A stretch of DNA of 64,000 bases. Origin: Actinomadura oligospora ATCC 43269 (GTDB lineage Bacteria; Actinomycetota; Actinomycetes; Streptosporangiales; Streptosporangiaceae). The position numbers and the translations under genes are program-made. Under the pieces are notes generated by a model. It was not told where the DNA came from. It saw nothing but the letters and a program-made list of their open reading frames with translations, and ran no database searches. The DNA lies in the NCBI RefSeq assembly GCF_000518265.1, contig NZ_JADG01000023.1, positions 1-64,000 on the forward strand, read 5' to 3'. Below, piece after piece: positions 8,366-16,554 of the stretch (positions are counted from its first letter, which is position 1; every line of letters starts with the position of its first letter).

Positions 8366-8472
8366 GGAGGCTCAGTCGCGGGCGTCCGTCACCGAGAGAC
8401 TCGGTCGTCGATCGTCCGTGACCGAGAGACTCGGTCGTCGACCGTCCGTGACCGAGAGGCTCAGTCTTCGAT
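8353..8472. repeat. Four 30-bp tandem units, each with a hairpin, spanning two gene ends
   Basis: Exact-period 30-bp units lie at 8383-8412, 8413-8442 and 8443-8472, with a decayed fourth around 8353-8382. The first two contain ACCGAG-AGA-CTCGGT stems; the third has one mismatch, and ACTGAG-GAGG-CTCAGT occurs at 8361-8376. Unit 8443-8472 holds the stop codon of the minus-strand pentapeptide gene; in the middle two copies that TGA has become CGA. The array sits between two convergent genes and may act as a terminator. Confidence 0.85.
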
Positions 8473-9153
8473 CGTGACGCCGAGCGCGGCGGCGAAGGAC
8501 GGCAGGAGCGTGCGCGCGTCGGACGCGCCGACGGTCGCGCCGTCCAGGCCGTCCACGCCGCCGAGGCCGGAGAGGTCGCAGCCCTCGAACCGGACGTCCC
8601 GGACGGACGCCTGGCTGAACTGGGCGGCGACCAGCGTGCAGCCCTCGAACCGGACGTCGCGCAGTTCGGCGTTCTGGAAGTTCGCCTCGGTGAGGTTGCA
8701 GTCGCGGAACACGACGTTCCGGAGCACCGCGAAGCGGAATCCGGCCAGGTCGGCGCGGCAGCCCTCGAACGTCACGTCGCGCAGGCCCGCCTCGGTGAAC
8801 TGCGTGCCGGTCATCCGGCAGGTCGTGACCGCCGTGGTGAAGAACCGGGAGTCGAAGAGCCGCAGGTTCGCCAGGTCGCAGCCGTGGAACGCCACGTCCG
8901 CGAAGCCCGCGCGGTGCAGGGTCAGCCCGGCGAGCCGCGTGTCGGTGAAGCGGCAGCGCTCGAAGGTCACGTCCTCCGGGTCGTCCTCGGGGGTGAACAG
9001 GTCGAGGGCGCCGTACTCCAGGGACAGGAACTTGGCGTCGTGGACGAGTTCGGCGTGGTCGCGTCCGGCGGGGGAGAGCCCCTGGGGGAGACGCGGCGGA
9101 CGCGGCCGACGTGGCTGACGCGGGGTGTTCGAACCCGTGTTTGACCCTGACAT
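8461..9153 (-). CDS. Pentapeptide-repeat protein
   Basis: A 230-residue protein with many consecutive A(D/N)LxX-type pentapeptides from about residue 40 to 200, such as DVTFERCRFTDTRLAGLTL, FHGCDLANLRLFDS and NLTEANFQNAELRDVRFEGC. It would fold as a right-handed quadrilateral beta-helix. The ATG at 9153 is chosen because the upstream extension is of shadow composition and the gene is divergent from a TetR gene starting at 9227. Some family members mimic DNA and inhibit gyrase, but nothing here shows that role. Its stop codon lies inside a 30-bp tandem repeat. Confidence 0.85.
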   Translation of the reverse strand: MSGSNTGSNTPRQPRRPRPPRLPQGLSPAGRDHAELVHDAKFLSLEYGALDLFTPEDDPEDVTFERCRFTDTRLAGLTLHRAGFADVAFHGCDLANLRLFDSRFFTTAVTTCRMTGTQFTEAGLRDVTFEGCRADLAGFRFAVLRNVVFRDCNLTEANFQNAELRDVRFEGCTLVAAQFSQASVRDVRFEGCDLSGLGGVDGLDGATVGASDARTLLPSFAAALGVTIED

Positions 9154-9226
9154 GCCGCCGACCGTACCCGACTCGACCGTAATCTGGCCCGGTCGGATTC
9201 CCACAGAACGACGGAGGCCAGGGCGC

Positions 9227-9838
9227 GTGCCGAAGAAGGTCGACCACGAGCAGCGCCGCAGGCAGATCGCCGAGGCGCTGCTGCGGATCGCGGGCGCGCG
9301 CGGGCTCCAGGCGGCCACGATGCGGGAGGTCGCCGCCGAGGCCGGAGTGTCGGTCCGGCTCGTCCAGTACTACTTCGACAGCAAACTCGAACTGCTCCTC
9401 GGCGCGGTGCCGTTCCTGGGGGAGCAGATGTCGGCGCGCATGGTCGCGCGGATCGGGGAGGAGAGCGGCGGCGCGTCCCCGCCGTCCCCGCGCGCGGTTC
9501 TGGAGGGCGCGCTCACCGCGGTCATGCCCCTGGACGACGAGGGCCGACGGCTCTGGCGCACCTACAACGCCTACTTCATCCTCGTCCTGGACGATCCCGA
9601 CTTCGCCGCACGCGTCGGTTCGCCGCACCACAGCGCGACCGACCGCTTCCTCGCCGAGCACATCACGCGCGCGCAGGAGGCCGGGCAGATCGACCCCGAG
9701 CTGGACGCCCTGACCACGGCCGCCGGTCTCTTCACCATGGCGCAGGGGCTCGGCTCCGGCGTGATGGCCGGACACCGGGACGGCGCGGAGGCCCGCGAGA
9801 TCCTCGTCTACCACCTGGACCGGCTGTTCCGGCGTTAG
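9227..9838 (+). CDS. TetR-family transcriptional regulator
   Basis: A 203-residue regulator. Seen: RRRQIAEALLRIAGARGLQA and TMREVAAEAGVSVRLVQYYF, an HTH with the VQYYFDSK variant typical of a BetI/TetR_C_6 subgroup, followed by a helical effector domain. The GTG at 9227 is chosen over the longer frame because GGAGG lies 9 bases before it. It is followed by a perfect inverted repeat and a lone ATP-synthase subunit a gene, and is divergent from the pentapeptide gene; either neighbour could be its target. Confidence 0.86.
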   Translation: MPKKVDHEQRRRQIAEALLRIAGARGLQAATMREVAAEAGVSVRLVQYYFDSKLELLLGAVPFLGEQMSARMVARIGEESGGASPPSPRAVLEGALTAVMPLDDEGRRLWRTYNAYFILVLDDPDFAARVGSPHHSATDRFLAEHITRAQEAGQIDPELDALTTAAGLFTMAQGLGSGVMAGHRDGAEAREILVYHLDRLFRR

Positions 9839-9839
9839 T

Positions 9840-9877
9840 GATACGCCTGTACCATCTCTAAGTGGTACAGGCGTATC
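9840..9877. promoter_or_regulatory. Perfect 15-bp inverted repeat upstream of the lone atpB
   Basis: GATACGCCTGTACCA at 9840-9854 pairs with TGGTACAGGCGTATC at 9863-9877 around an 8-base spacer. It starts one base after the tetR stop and ends about 10 bases before the atpB ribosome-binding site. It could be an operator for the upstream TetR protein, a leader hairpin or a terminator; it has no U-tract. An operator or leader role is favoured by its position. Confidence 0.6.
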
Positions 9878-9898
9878 ATCATGTTCCGGGAGGGTCGC

Positions 9899-10717
9899 AT
9901 GCCGACCGCGTCGTCCGCACCGTCCGTGTCAGCGCTCGCATCGGGGTCCGGGGAGTTCCGCGCCCCCGGCGGGGAGCTGTTCGAGTGGGGGCCGCTCTGG
10001 CCGGGCGTCCTGCCCGACTGGATCACCAAGCCGGTGCTGCTGATCGTGCTCTCGGCCGTGGCGGTCGTCGTGTTCGCCTGGCGCGCGTTCGGCCGTCCGG
10101 AGCTCGTCCCGCGCGGGGTCCAGAACGTCGGCGAGATCGGCTACCTGTTCGTCCGCGACCAGATCGCGCGGCCGATGATCGGCAAGGACGGCGACCGGTG
10201 GATGCCGTTCCTGCTGCCGCTGTTCCTGTTCGTCCTCGCCATGAACCTCATGGGGGACGTGCCCGTCCTGCAGCTGCCCGCGACCTCGCACTTCGCGATG
10301 CCGCTGCTCCTCGCGCTGGTCTGCTACGCGCTCTACCTGGTGATCAGCGTCCGGCGGCAGGGGTTCGCCGGATACTTCCGGAACATCATGTTCCCGCCCG
10401 GACTGCCGGTCTGGGTGTACGTCTTCTACGCGCCGATCGAACTGCTCCAGCACCTGGTCCTGCGGCCGTTCACGCAGTCGGTGCGGCTGTTCGCGAACAT
10501 GTTCGCCGGGCACATCCTGCTGGCCTTCTTCGCGACCGTGGCCTGGTGGTTCCTCCTGGAGAAGCCCACGGTCGCGGGGTTCGGGCTGGGCGTGGTCGGG
10601 GTGCTGATGTCGGTGGTGCTGACCGCGTTCGAGATCTTCGTGCAGGTCCTGCAGGCGTACATCTTCACGCTGCTCGCCGCGTCCTACATCGGCGGCGCCC
10701 TGCACCCCGACCACTGA
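9899..10717 (+). CDS. atpB: F0F1 ATP synthase subunit a, solitary copy
   Basis: A 272-residue integral membrane protein matching the proton-channel subunit a of F-type ATP synthase. Seen: five to six hydrophobic segments, the essential arginine in SVRLFANMFAGH (R196), H205 and E245 at the positions that carry a Glu/His pair in E. coli but are swapped in many species, and Q252 in LQAYIFTLL. All channel residues are thus intact. The ATG at 9899 follows GGGAGG by about 5 bases; the ATG at 9881 lacks a ribosome-binding site. No other atp gene (E, F, H, A, G, D, C) is nearby, which is unusual because atpB normally heads the atp operon. It may be a paralogue used under a special condition, or the host's only copy displaced; the sequence cannot decide. 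Confidence 0.88.
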   Translation: MPTASSAPSVSALASGSGEFRAPGGELFEWGPLWPGVLPDWITKPVLLIVLSAVAVVVFAWRAFGRPELVPRGVQNVGEIGYLFVRDQIARPMIGKDGDRWMPFLLPLFLFVLAMNLMGDVPVLQLPATSHFAMPLLLALVCYALYLVISVRRQGFAGYFRNIMFPPGLPVWVYVFYAPIELLQHLVLRPFTQSVRLFANMFAGHILLAFFATVAWWFLLEKPTVAGFGLGVVGVLMSVVLTAFEIFVQVLQAYIFTLLAASYIGGALHPDH

Positions 10718-10739
10718 GCCCTTCCCCGGGGCGCGCGGG

Positions 10740-11936
10740 CTACCGGCGCGCGGTGATCCGGGTCGGGAGGGCGGCGAAGCCGCGGTCGTTGGACGAGTAG
10801 ATGCGCTTCACGCCGGACTCGTCCAGCTCGAAGTCGGCGACCGCGGCGGCGATCTCGGTCAGCGCGATGCGCGCCTCCAGCCGTCCGAGCGCCGAGCCGA
10901 GGCAGTGGTGGCGGCCGATGCCGAACGACAGCGCCCTGCCCGTGTCACGGTCGAGGTCGAAGGTGTCGGGGTCGTCGAAGACGCGCGGGTCGCGGTTCGC
11001 CGAGCCCAGCAGGGACAGGACGCGGCCGTCCTTCGGGATGGTGACGCCGTGCAGTTCGACGTCCTCGGTCGCGGTCCGCGCGAGCGCCTGCGAGGGCGTG
11101 TCGTACCGCAGGGTCTCCTCGATCCACGCGTCCACCCGGCCGTCGCGCAGCGCGGCGGCGCGGGCGTCCGGGTGCGTCCAGGCGGCGTGCCAGCAGTTGC
11201 CGAGCAGCAGCATGGACGTCTCGATCCCGGCCCCGACCAGCAGGATCAGCACCCCGACGATCTCCTCGGGGGTGAGCCGGTCCTCGCCCTCGGTCGCGTC
11301 CAGCAGGCCGGAGAGCAGGTCGTCGCGGCGCTCCTTGGCGCGCTCGATCGTCAGCTGCGTGTAGTAGCCGACCAGCTCGCCGATCGCCTGCAGCGCCTCC
11401 GGCGGCAGGTCGGTCACGGGGCCCGGCACGTCCTCCGGACGGTGCATGATCGCCGAGCCGAGGTCGCGGACCCGGTCCCGGTCGGACTCGGGGACGCCGA
11501 CCAGCTCGGAGATCACGTCGGTCGGGAACCGCGCGGCGAAGTCGCTCATCAGGTCGAACTCGCCCGCCTCCAGCAGCGGCGCGAGGTGGCCGCGCGCGAT
11601 CTCGCGCAGCCGCGGCTCCAGCGCGGCGACCCGCTTGGCCGTGAACGCCCGGGACACCAGGCCGCGCATCCGGGTGTGCTTCGGCGGGTCCATCGCGACG
11701 AACGAGAAGAAGCGCTCGGCGTCCGGGCCCCAGAACGCGGGCTCGATGCGCAGCCCGTTCACGCTGGAGAACCGCGCCGAGTCGCGCAGCGCCGCCTCGA
11801 CGTCCTCGTGCCGGGACAGGACCCAGATGTCGTCCTCGTCGTTCCGGTGGACGGGGGCCTCCTCGCGCAGGCGCGCGAAGATCGGGTACGGGTCCTTCTG
11901 GACGTCGAAGTCGAAGGGGCTGTAGCGGACACTCAT
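10740..11936 (-). CDS. Cytochrome P450
   Basis: A 398-residue soluble bacterial P450 monooxygenase. Seen: I-helix GAGIETSML (acid-alcohol pair as Glu-Thr), K-helix EETLR, and the heme loop FGIGRHHCLGSALGRLEAR with the axial cysteine at C345. The ATG at 11936 gives the usual MSVRYSPFDFDVQKDPYP start; a longer frame upstream has no support. No ferredoxin or reductase gene is adjacent. It is divergent from a tiny ORF and a SAM methyltransferase, so a shared role in tailoring is possible but unproven. Confidence 0.92.
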   Translation of the reverse strand: MSVRYSPFDFDVQKDPYPIFARLREEAPVHRNDEDDIWVLSRHEDVEAALRDSARFSSVNGLRIEPAFWGPDAERFFSFVAMDPPKHTRMRGLVSRAFTAKRVAALEPRLREIARGHLAPLLEAGEFDLMSDFAARFPTDVISELVGVPESDRDRVRDLGSAIMHRPEDVPGPVTDLPPEALQAIGELVGYYTQLTIERAKERRDDLLSGLLDATEGEDRLTPEEIVGVLILLVGAGIETSMLLLGNCWHAAWTHPDARAAALRDGRVDAWIEETLRYDTPSQALARTATEDVELHGVTIPKDGRVLSLLGSANRDPRVFDDPDTFDLDRDTGRALSFGIGRHHCLGSALGRLEARIALTEIAAAVADFELDESGVKRIYSSNDRGFAALPTRITARR

Positions 11937-11978
11937 GGGGAAGGGCCTTCCGCGTCGTCGCGACCGAAGGAGACGATC

Positions 11979-12044
11979 ATGGCCGGAAAATCCCCCGCGA
12001 TCCACCCCGCAACGCGTGAACACCTCAGCATCCGGCACAATTGA
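11979..12044 (+). CDS. Possible 21-residue peptide or leader ORF
   Basis: An ATG 6 bases after AAGGAG (11967-11972) opens a 21-codon frame, MAGKSPAIHPATREHLSIRHN, that stops 33 bases before the methyltransferase GTG. The ribosome-binding site is stronger than that of most genes here. It may be a leader peptide that controls the methyltransferase, a small functional peptide or chance. It has no Cys, Tyr or Trp, so it does not match known P450-crosslinked peptide precursors. Confidence 0.4.
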   Translation: MAGKSPAIHPATREHLSIRHN

Positions 12045-12077
12045 TCACGCATCACCCCGCTCGAAACGAGGTGCACC

Positions 12078-12893
12078 GTGAGCGTCGAGCGCGCCCCCAG
12101 GGGGATCGACCCCAGCAAGCCGCATCCGGCCCGCCGCTACAACTACTGGCTCGGCGGCAAGGACAACTTCGAGGCCGACCGCGTCTCCGGCGAGGCCGTC
12201 GCGTCCGGGTTCCCCACGATCCGGCACGCCGCGATCGAGAACCGCCGTTTCATGCAGCGGGCCGTCCGGTACCTCGCGGAGGAGGCGGGCGTCCGGCAGT
12301 TCCTGGACGTCGGCACCGGCCTCCCCTCGGCGGGCAACGTCCATGAGATCGCCCAGGAGATCGACCCGGCGAGCCGCATCGTCTACGTGGACAACGACCC
12401 GATCGTCCTCGTGCACGCGCGCGCCCTGCTGACCAGCTCGCCCGAGGGCGCTACCGCCTACCTGGACTCCGACCTGCGCGAACCCGAGCGCATCCTCGCC
12501 GACCCGGCCCTCCACAAAACCCTGGACCTGACCGAGCCGGTCGCGCTGATGCTGGTCGCCATCACCCACTTCCTCACCGACGAGGACGACGCGTACGGCA
12601 CCGTCCGCACCCTCGTCGACGCCCTCGCCCCGGGCAGCTTCGTGGTCATCACCAACGCCACCCAGGACCACCTCACGGCCGAGGAACGCGCGGCGGTGGA
12701 CGAGGCGAACCAGCGCAGCGGCATCCCCTTCCGTAACCGCTCCCGCGCCGAGTTCGCCCGCTTCTTCGACGGCCTCGACCTCGTCGACCCCGGCGTCGGC
12801 TCGGTCATCGAATGGCGCCCCGACGCCGCCCGCGAGCAGGGCCCGTCCGTCAAGCAGGTCTCCATGCACGGCGCCGTCGCCCGCGTCCCCTGA
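12078..12893 (+). CDS. SAM-dependent methyltransferase, PF04672 (DUF574) family
   Basis: A 271-residue protein typical of actinomycete methyltransferase family 19. Seen: N-terminal PSKPHPARRYNYWLGGKDNF, the family hallmark, the SAM loop FLDVGTGLPSAGNVHEIA and the acidic strand IVYVDNDPIVLVHARALL. The GTG at 12078 gives the standard N-terminus. These proteins are abundant in Streptomyces-like genomes, and their substrates are mostly unknown. It follows the 21-codon ORF and is convergent with the next gene, 9 bases apart. Confidence 0.88.
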   Translation: MSVERAPRGIDPSKPHPARRYNYWLGGKDNFEADRVSGEAVASGFPTIRHAAIENRRFMQRAVRYLAEEAGVRQFLDVGTGLPSAGNVHEIAQEIDPASRIVYVDNDPIVLVHARALLTSSPEGATAYLDSDLREPERILADPALHKTLDLTEPVALMLVAITHFLTDEDDAYGTVRTLVDALAPGSFVVITNATQDHLTAEERAAVDEANQRSGIPFRNRSRAEFARFFDGLDLVDPGVGSVIEWRPDAAREQGPSVKQVSMHGAVARVP

Positions 12894-12902
12894 CCCGCCG
12901 GC

Positions 12903-14447
12903 CTACTGCCGCGACAGCACCCGTGACGCCCCGGCGATGATCGTCGTCGCCAGGATCCACCCGGACGCCGTGAGCGCCGAGGCCAGCCACTGGTACCCGC
13001 CGCGCGGCGCGAACGCACTCTCCTGCCCGAAGCTCACGATCGGCAGAAGCAGGTCAAGCGCATAGAGGAACGGGTTGAACCCTGGCGTCTCGTCCTTCTT
13101 CAGCGACGGCGGGTGGTGCCCGGCGAACACGACCGTCCCGAGAGCCAGCAGGGCGACGAGCCACGCAGCGGCGCGCTGCGGCCGATACCCGTAGCCGACC
13201 GTCCAGTCCTGCAGAAACCCCCAGATCCGCAGCGGAACCTGTTGGATGCCCCGACGCCGTCGCTGTTTGGCTAGCAGAACGTCCCGGGCGGCTGCGTCAT
13301 GTCCCGTCCGCCGATACACGGCAGCCAGGTGCTCGTAGGGCTGCGGAATGTATCCGTCGGTGTCCCGCATCAGCAGTTGCAGGCGACCGGCCACCGGCAT
13401 GGGCCGGTGCAGAGAGTCGTAGGCGAACCCGTCCAGACGCACCGATCCGGGCCAGGCACTCGGGTAATCCGCCAGGACGCCGGTCGAGGCATGGCGCAGG
13501 TCCGCCCTGCCCAGGATCCTCGTCGTCTCGCCCAGCCGCAGAACGCCGGACCGCGACCGCTTGAGCTCCAGATTCCCCTCGACACGCGCTCCGTCGAAAC
13601 ACAGGTCGCGCCCGATCTCAGCGGACGTGAACGAGACCCGCCCGGCCGCCACGAACCCCTCGCAACAGTCCACCTTGCCGTCGGTCCTGATGCGCGCGGC
13701 GCTGACGGCGGCCGAGCCGGGGTTGGAGACGTGCGCGTTCTTGAAGCTGATGGTGCCCCCCACCTGGGCGTCGGTGAGGACGATCTCGCCGGTCACCTCG
13801 GCCTCCTTCAGCATCAGGGGGCCGTTCAGGGACGCGCCGGACAGCGACAACGCGACCTTCCCGGGGTTGCCGAGGCGGGCGGCGGTGAGGTCGCAGCGGC
13901 GGCCGATGCCGGCGTCCTGGAGGCGGAACTCGCCGGACGACTCCAGGCGGTGGGCGAACAGGCCGTCCTCGGCGGTCAGGCCGTCGCCGTCGAACGCGAC
14001 GCCGCCGGGGTTGGCGAGGCGGGTGCCGGAGAGGTCCAGGATGCCGCCGACCTTGGCGACGTTCAGGCGGAGCGGGCCTTCGACGTGGGATCCGCGGAGG
14101 CTGAGACCGCCGTTGATGTGGGTGCCGACGGCCTGGAGGGCGGGGAGGCGGGTGTTGACGAGGGTGAGGGCGGGGAGGTGGGCGCCGTCCAGGGTGGGCG
14201 GTTGCTCGAAGGCGCAGTCGACCAGGATCAGCGGATGCGGGACGGTCGCCAGGGACAGGTCGAGGAGGCCGGTGATCCGGGCGTTGAAGAGGCGGATGGC
14301 GGGGGTGCGGCCGGGGGCGCCGGGGCGGACGCCGAGGGCGAGGGCCGCCAGGACCTCGGCGCGGACGGGGGCTCCGGCGAGGTCGGCGGGGCGGGAGTGG
14401 GGGAAGGCGTTCCAGACGCGTTGTTCGGGCGCGGTCAGGTCGTCCAC
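12903..14447 (-). CDS. Membrane-anchored repeat (beta-helix-like) protein, function unknown
   Basis: A 514-residue protein. Residues about 40-330 hold repeated short strands (ITGLLDLSLATV, INGGLSLRGSHVEGPLRL, VTGEIVLTDAQVGGTISF) that suggest a solenoid or beta-helix. A charged segment with KQRRRRG follows, then two transmembrane helices near the C-terminus (AAAWLVALLALGTVVFAG and ASALTASGWILATTIIAGA) separated by a soluble loop. Similar actinomycete proteins are often labelled oxidoreductase, but no cofactor motif is visible and that label is not supported here. The GTG start lacks a strong ribosome-binding site. Confidence 0.75.
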   Translation of the reverse strand: MDDLTAPEQRVWNAFPHSRPADLAGAPVRAEVLAALALGVRPGAPGRTPAIRLFNARITGLLDLSLATVPHPLILVDCAFEQPPTLDGAHLPALTLVNTRLPALQAVGTHINGGLSLRGSHVEGPLRLNVAKVGGILDLSGTRLANPGGVAFDGDGLTAEDGLFAHRLESSGEFRLQDAGIGRRCDLTAARLGNPGKVALSLSGASLNGPLMLKEAEVTGEIVLTDAQVGGTISFKNAHVSNPGSAAVSAARIRTDGKVDCCEGFVAAGRVSFTSAEIGRDLCFDGARVEGNLELKRSRSGVLRLGETTRILGRADLRHASTGVLADYPSAWPGSVRLDGFAYDSLHRPMPVAGRLQLLMRDTDGYIPQPYEHLAAVYRRTGHDAAARDVLLAKQRRRRGIQQVPLRIWGFLQDWTVGYGYRPQRAAAWLVALLALGTVVFAGHHPPSLKKDETPGFNPFLYALDLLLPIVSFGQESAFAPRGGYQWLASALTASGWILATTIIAGASRVLSRQ

Positions 14448-14520
14448 GTGGGTGGGACGCCCAGGGGCGGCCCGCGGGTTTCCGCGGTGCTTGGCCTGCC
14501 CCGGTCAGTGCGCGCCGCGG

Positions 14521-15039
14521 TCAGCGTTGGTCGAGGCCGGAGCCGGGGGGTGCTTCGGGGGCGGCAAGGACGGCGTCGACGCCGGGGACGCCCCAGCCGT
14601 AGGCGAGTTTGTGGACCTCCAGGACGAAGAAGGACTCGGTGGAGACGACGCCGTCGATCTGGTGGAGGCGATGGTTGAGCAGGTCGGTGAAGTGGCCGGT
14701 GTCGCGGCAGATGACCTCGGCCATCACGTCGTAGCCGCCCGCGGTCATGATGACGTAGGACGTCTCGGGGAGGTCCCGCAGGGCGCGGCAGACGCGGGGG
14801 GCGGCGCCCGCGGCGACCTTGATGCCGATCATGGCGAGCCGGTCGAAGCCGATGTTCAGCGGGTTGGCGATGCCGACGACCTGGAGGACCCCGGACTCCT
14901 CCAGGCGCTGCACCCGGTACCGGACCGAGGACGCCGGGATGCCGAGCTCCTCGGCGATCTGCGCGTAGGGACGGCGGCCGTCCGCCTGCAGGATGGCGAT
15001 GACGCGGCGGTCGATGTCGTCCAGGGAAGCCGTGCTCAT
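14521..15039 (-). CDS. Lrp/AsnC-family transcriptional regulator
   Basis: A 172-residue regulator. Seen: N-terminal LDDIDRRVIAILQADGRRPY followed by AEELGIPASSVRYRVQRLEE, a winged HTH of the Lrp/AsnC type, and a C-terminal RAM domain (residues about 65-150) that binds a small molecule and forms octamers. It is co-directional with, and 52 bp downstream of, the FAD oxidase and aldehyde dehydrogenase genes and probably controls them and the divergent permease in response to an amino acid or amine. Confidence 0.9.
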   Translation of the reverse strand: MSTASLDDIDRRVIAILQADGRRPYAQIAEELGIPASSVRYRVQRLEESGVLQVVGIANPLNIGFDRLAMIGIKVAAGAAPRVCRALRDLPETSYVIMTAGGYDVMAEVICRDTGHFTDLLNHRLHQIDGVVSTESFFVLEVHKLAYGWGVPGVDAVLAAPEAPPGSGLDQR

Positions 15040-15091
15040 CCGGGGTTCCGTTTCTGCCGTCGAGGGGTCCGGGCGGACCCATGATGCCGGG

Positions 15092-16480
15092 TCAGGAGTC
15101 GAAGCCGAGGCCGAGGCCGTCCAGGAGACGCAGCCAGGCGTTGCGGCGGCCGGTGCGGTCCTCGCGGTTCAGGGACCACCGGGTGGCCTGGACGCCCAGG
15201 TAGCGGACGGGTTCGGGTGGGAAGGGGACGGGCGGGCGGCGGATCATCGCGGGCCGGGTGCGTTCGGTGTCGCGTCCGGCGAGCAGGTCGAGCATGACCT
15301 CCGCGCCGTACCGGGTCGCGGAGACGCCGAGGCCGGTGAAGCCGAGCGCGTAGCCGATCCGGCGGCCGGACGCGGTTCCGGCGAACATGCAGAACCGGGT
15401 CGTGGAGTCGATGACGCCGCCCCACGCGTGGCTGAACGGGACGTCCGTGAGGGACGGGAAGGCCTCGGCGAACTGCGCGGCGAGCCTCTCGAACGTCTCC
15501 GGACGCTGGGTGAGGGCCTCGTCGACGCGGTTGCCCCAGTGGTAGATCGCGTCGTAGCCGCCCCACAGGATCCGGTTGTCCGGGGTCTTGCGGAAGTAGT
15601 GGAACTGGTTGCCCGCGTCGGAAAGGCCGTGGTCGCCCGTCCAGCCGATCCCGGCGAGCTGGTCGTCCGACAGGGGCTCGGTGACCAGGGCGTAGTCGTA
15701 GACCGGGATCCAGCTGAGCGCGAGGCGGCGGAGCAGGGGGCGGTACACGTTGGTCGCCAGGGCCACCTGGACGGCCGAGACCTCGGCGTGGGGGGTGCGC
15801 AGCCGGACGCGTCCGGTGCGGGGGGTGACCAGGCCGGTCACCTCGGTCCGCTCGGCGATGCGGACGCCCGCGCGCAGGCACGCGTCCCGCAGTCCCCAGA
15901 CCAGGCGGGCCGGGTCGAGCGTCGCGTAGTCGTGCACCAGGAGGCCGACCGACCAGAGCGGCGAGTCGATGTGTCTCCGCAGGTCGTCGCCCTCCAGCAG
16001 GGTGACGCGTTCGCCGTGCTTCGCGGCGAGCGCGGCGGCGGAGCGGAGGCCGTCCTCCTGCCAGGGCGTCGCGGCGAGCGACACCTTGCCCGCGCGGCGG
16101 AAGTCGCAGTCGACGCCGAGGACGTCGAGGTCGCGTTCCATCGCGTCGAAGTTCGCCATGCCGAGCCGCTGGAGGTCGCCGATCTCGGCGGGCCACCGCT
16201 CCGCGCCGTTCGCCAGGCCGTGCGTGATGCTCGGCGAGCAGAACCCGCCGTTGCGTCCGGACGCGGCGTGCCCGCACGTCTCCTGCTCGACGACCAGCAC
16301 GTCCAGGTCCGGCTTGCGGCGTTTGGCGAGCAGGGCCGTCCACAGGCCGGTGTAGCCGCCGCCGACGACCGCCAGGTCGCAGCGCGTGTCGGACGTCAGC
16401 CGGGGGAGCGGCGCGGGACGGTCCCGGTCGAGCCAGAACGGGACGGAGGCCGTGCGGCCGAGGAGGGAGCGGTGGCTCAT
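15092..16480 (-). CDS. FAD-dependent amine oxidase (DAO/PuuB-like)
   Basis: A 462-residue flavoprotein of the DAO family. Seen: the dinucleotide loop CDLAVVGGGYTGLWTALLAK near residue 35, then VVEQETCGHAASGRNGGFCS, a block strongly like that of gamma-glutamylputrescine oxidase and related oxidases, and a C-terminal GYALGFTGLGVSATRYGAEV. The ATG at 16480 starts at the normal N-terminus; the same frame runs on into the aldehyde dehydrogenase region as a shadow. With the aldehyde dehydrogenase and permease it would oxidise an amine such as a polyamine derivative to an aldehyde and release ammonia and peroxide. The exact substrate is inferred. Confidence 0.87.
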   Translation of the reverse strand: MSHRSLLGRTASVPFWLDRDRPAPLPRLTSDTRCDLAVVGGGYTGLWTALLAKRRKPDLDVLVVEQETCGHAASGRNGGFCSPSITHGLANGAERWPAEIGDLQRLGMANFDAMERDLDVLGVDCDFRRAGKVSLAATPWQEDGLRSAAALAAKHGERVTLLEGDDLRRHIDSPLWSVGLLVHDYATLDPARLVWGLRDACLRAGVRIAERTEVTGLVTPRTGRVRLRTPHAEVSAVQVALATNVYRPLLRRLALSWIPVYDYALVTEPLSDDQLAGIGWTGDHGLSDAGNQFHYFRKTPDNRILWGGYDAIYHWGNRVDEALTQRPETFERLAAQFAEAFPSLTDVPFSHAWGGVIDSTTRFCMFAGTASGRRIGYALGFTGLGVSATRYGAEVMLDLLAGRDTERTRPAMIRRPPVPFPPEPVRYLGVQATRWSLNREDRTGRRNAWLRLLDGLGLGFDS

Positions 16481-16554
16481 GCGGATCCTTCGCGGGCGGA
16501 AGAGCGGGCTGCCGGGGCCCCGGACGCGACGCGCGCCCGGGGCCTGCCGGACGG

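Noticed and set aside
8383..8472. CRISPR array
   Set aside because: Units are contiguous 30-bp tandem copies without unique spacers, and no cas genes are present.
9881..9898. ATG 9881 as start of atpB
   Set aside because: No ribosome-binding site and directly after the inverted repeat; ATG 9899 follows GGGAGG.
11979..12044. Biarylitide-like P450 RiPP precursor
   Set aside because: The peptide lacks the aromatic C-terminal core of that class, and the P450 is on the other strand. Kept only as a small ORF.
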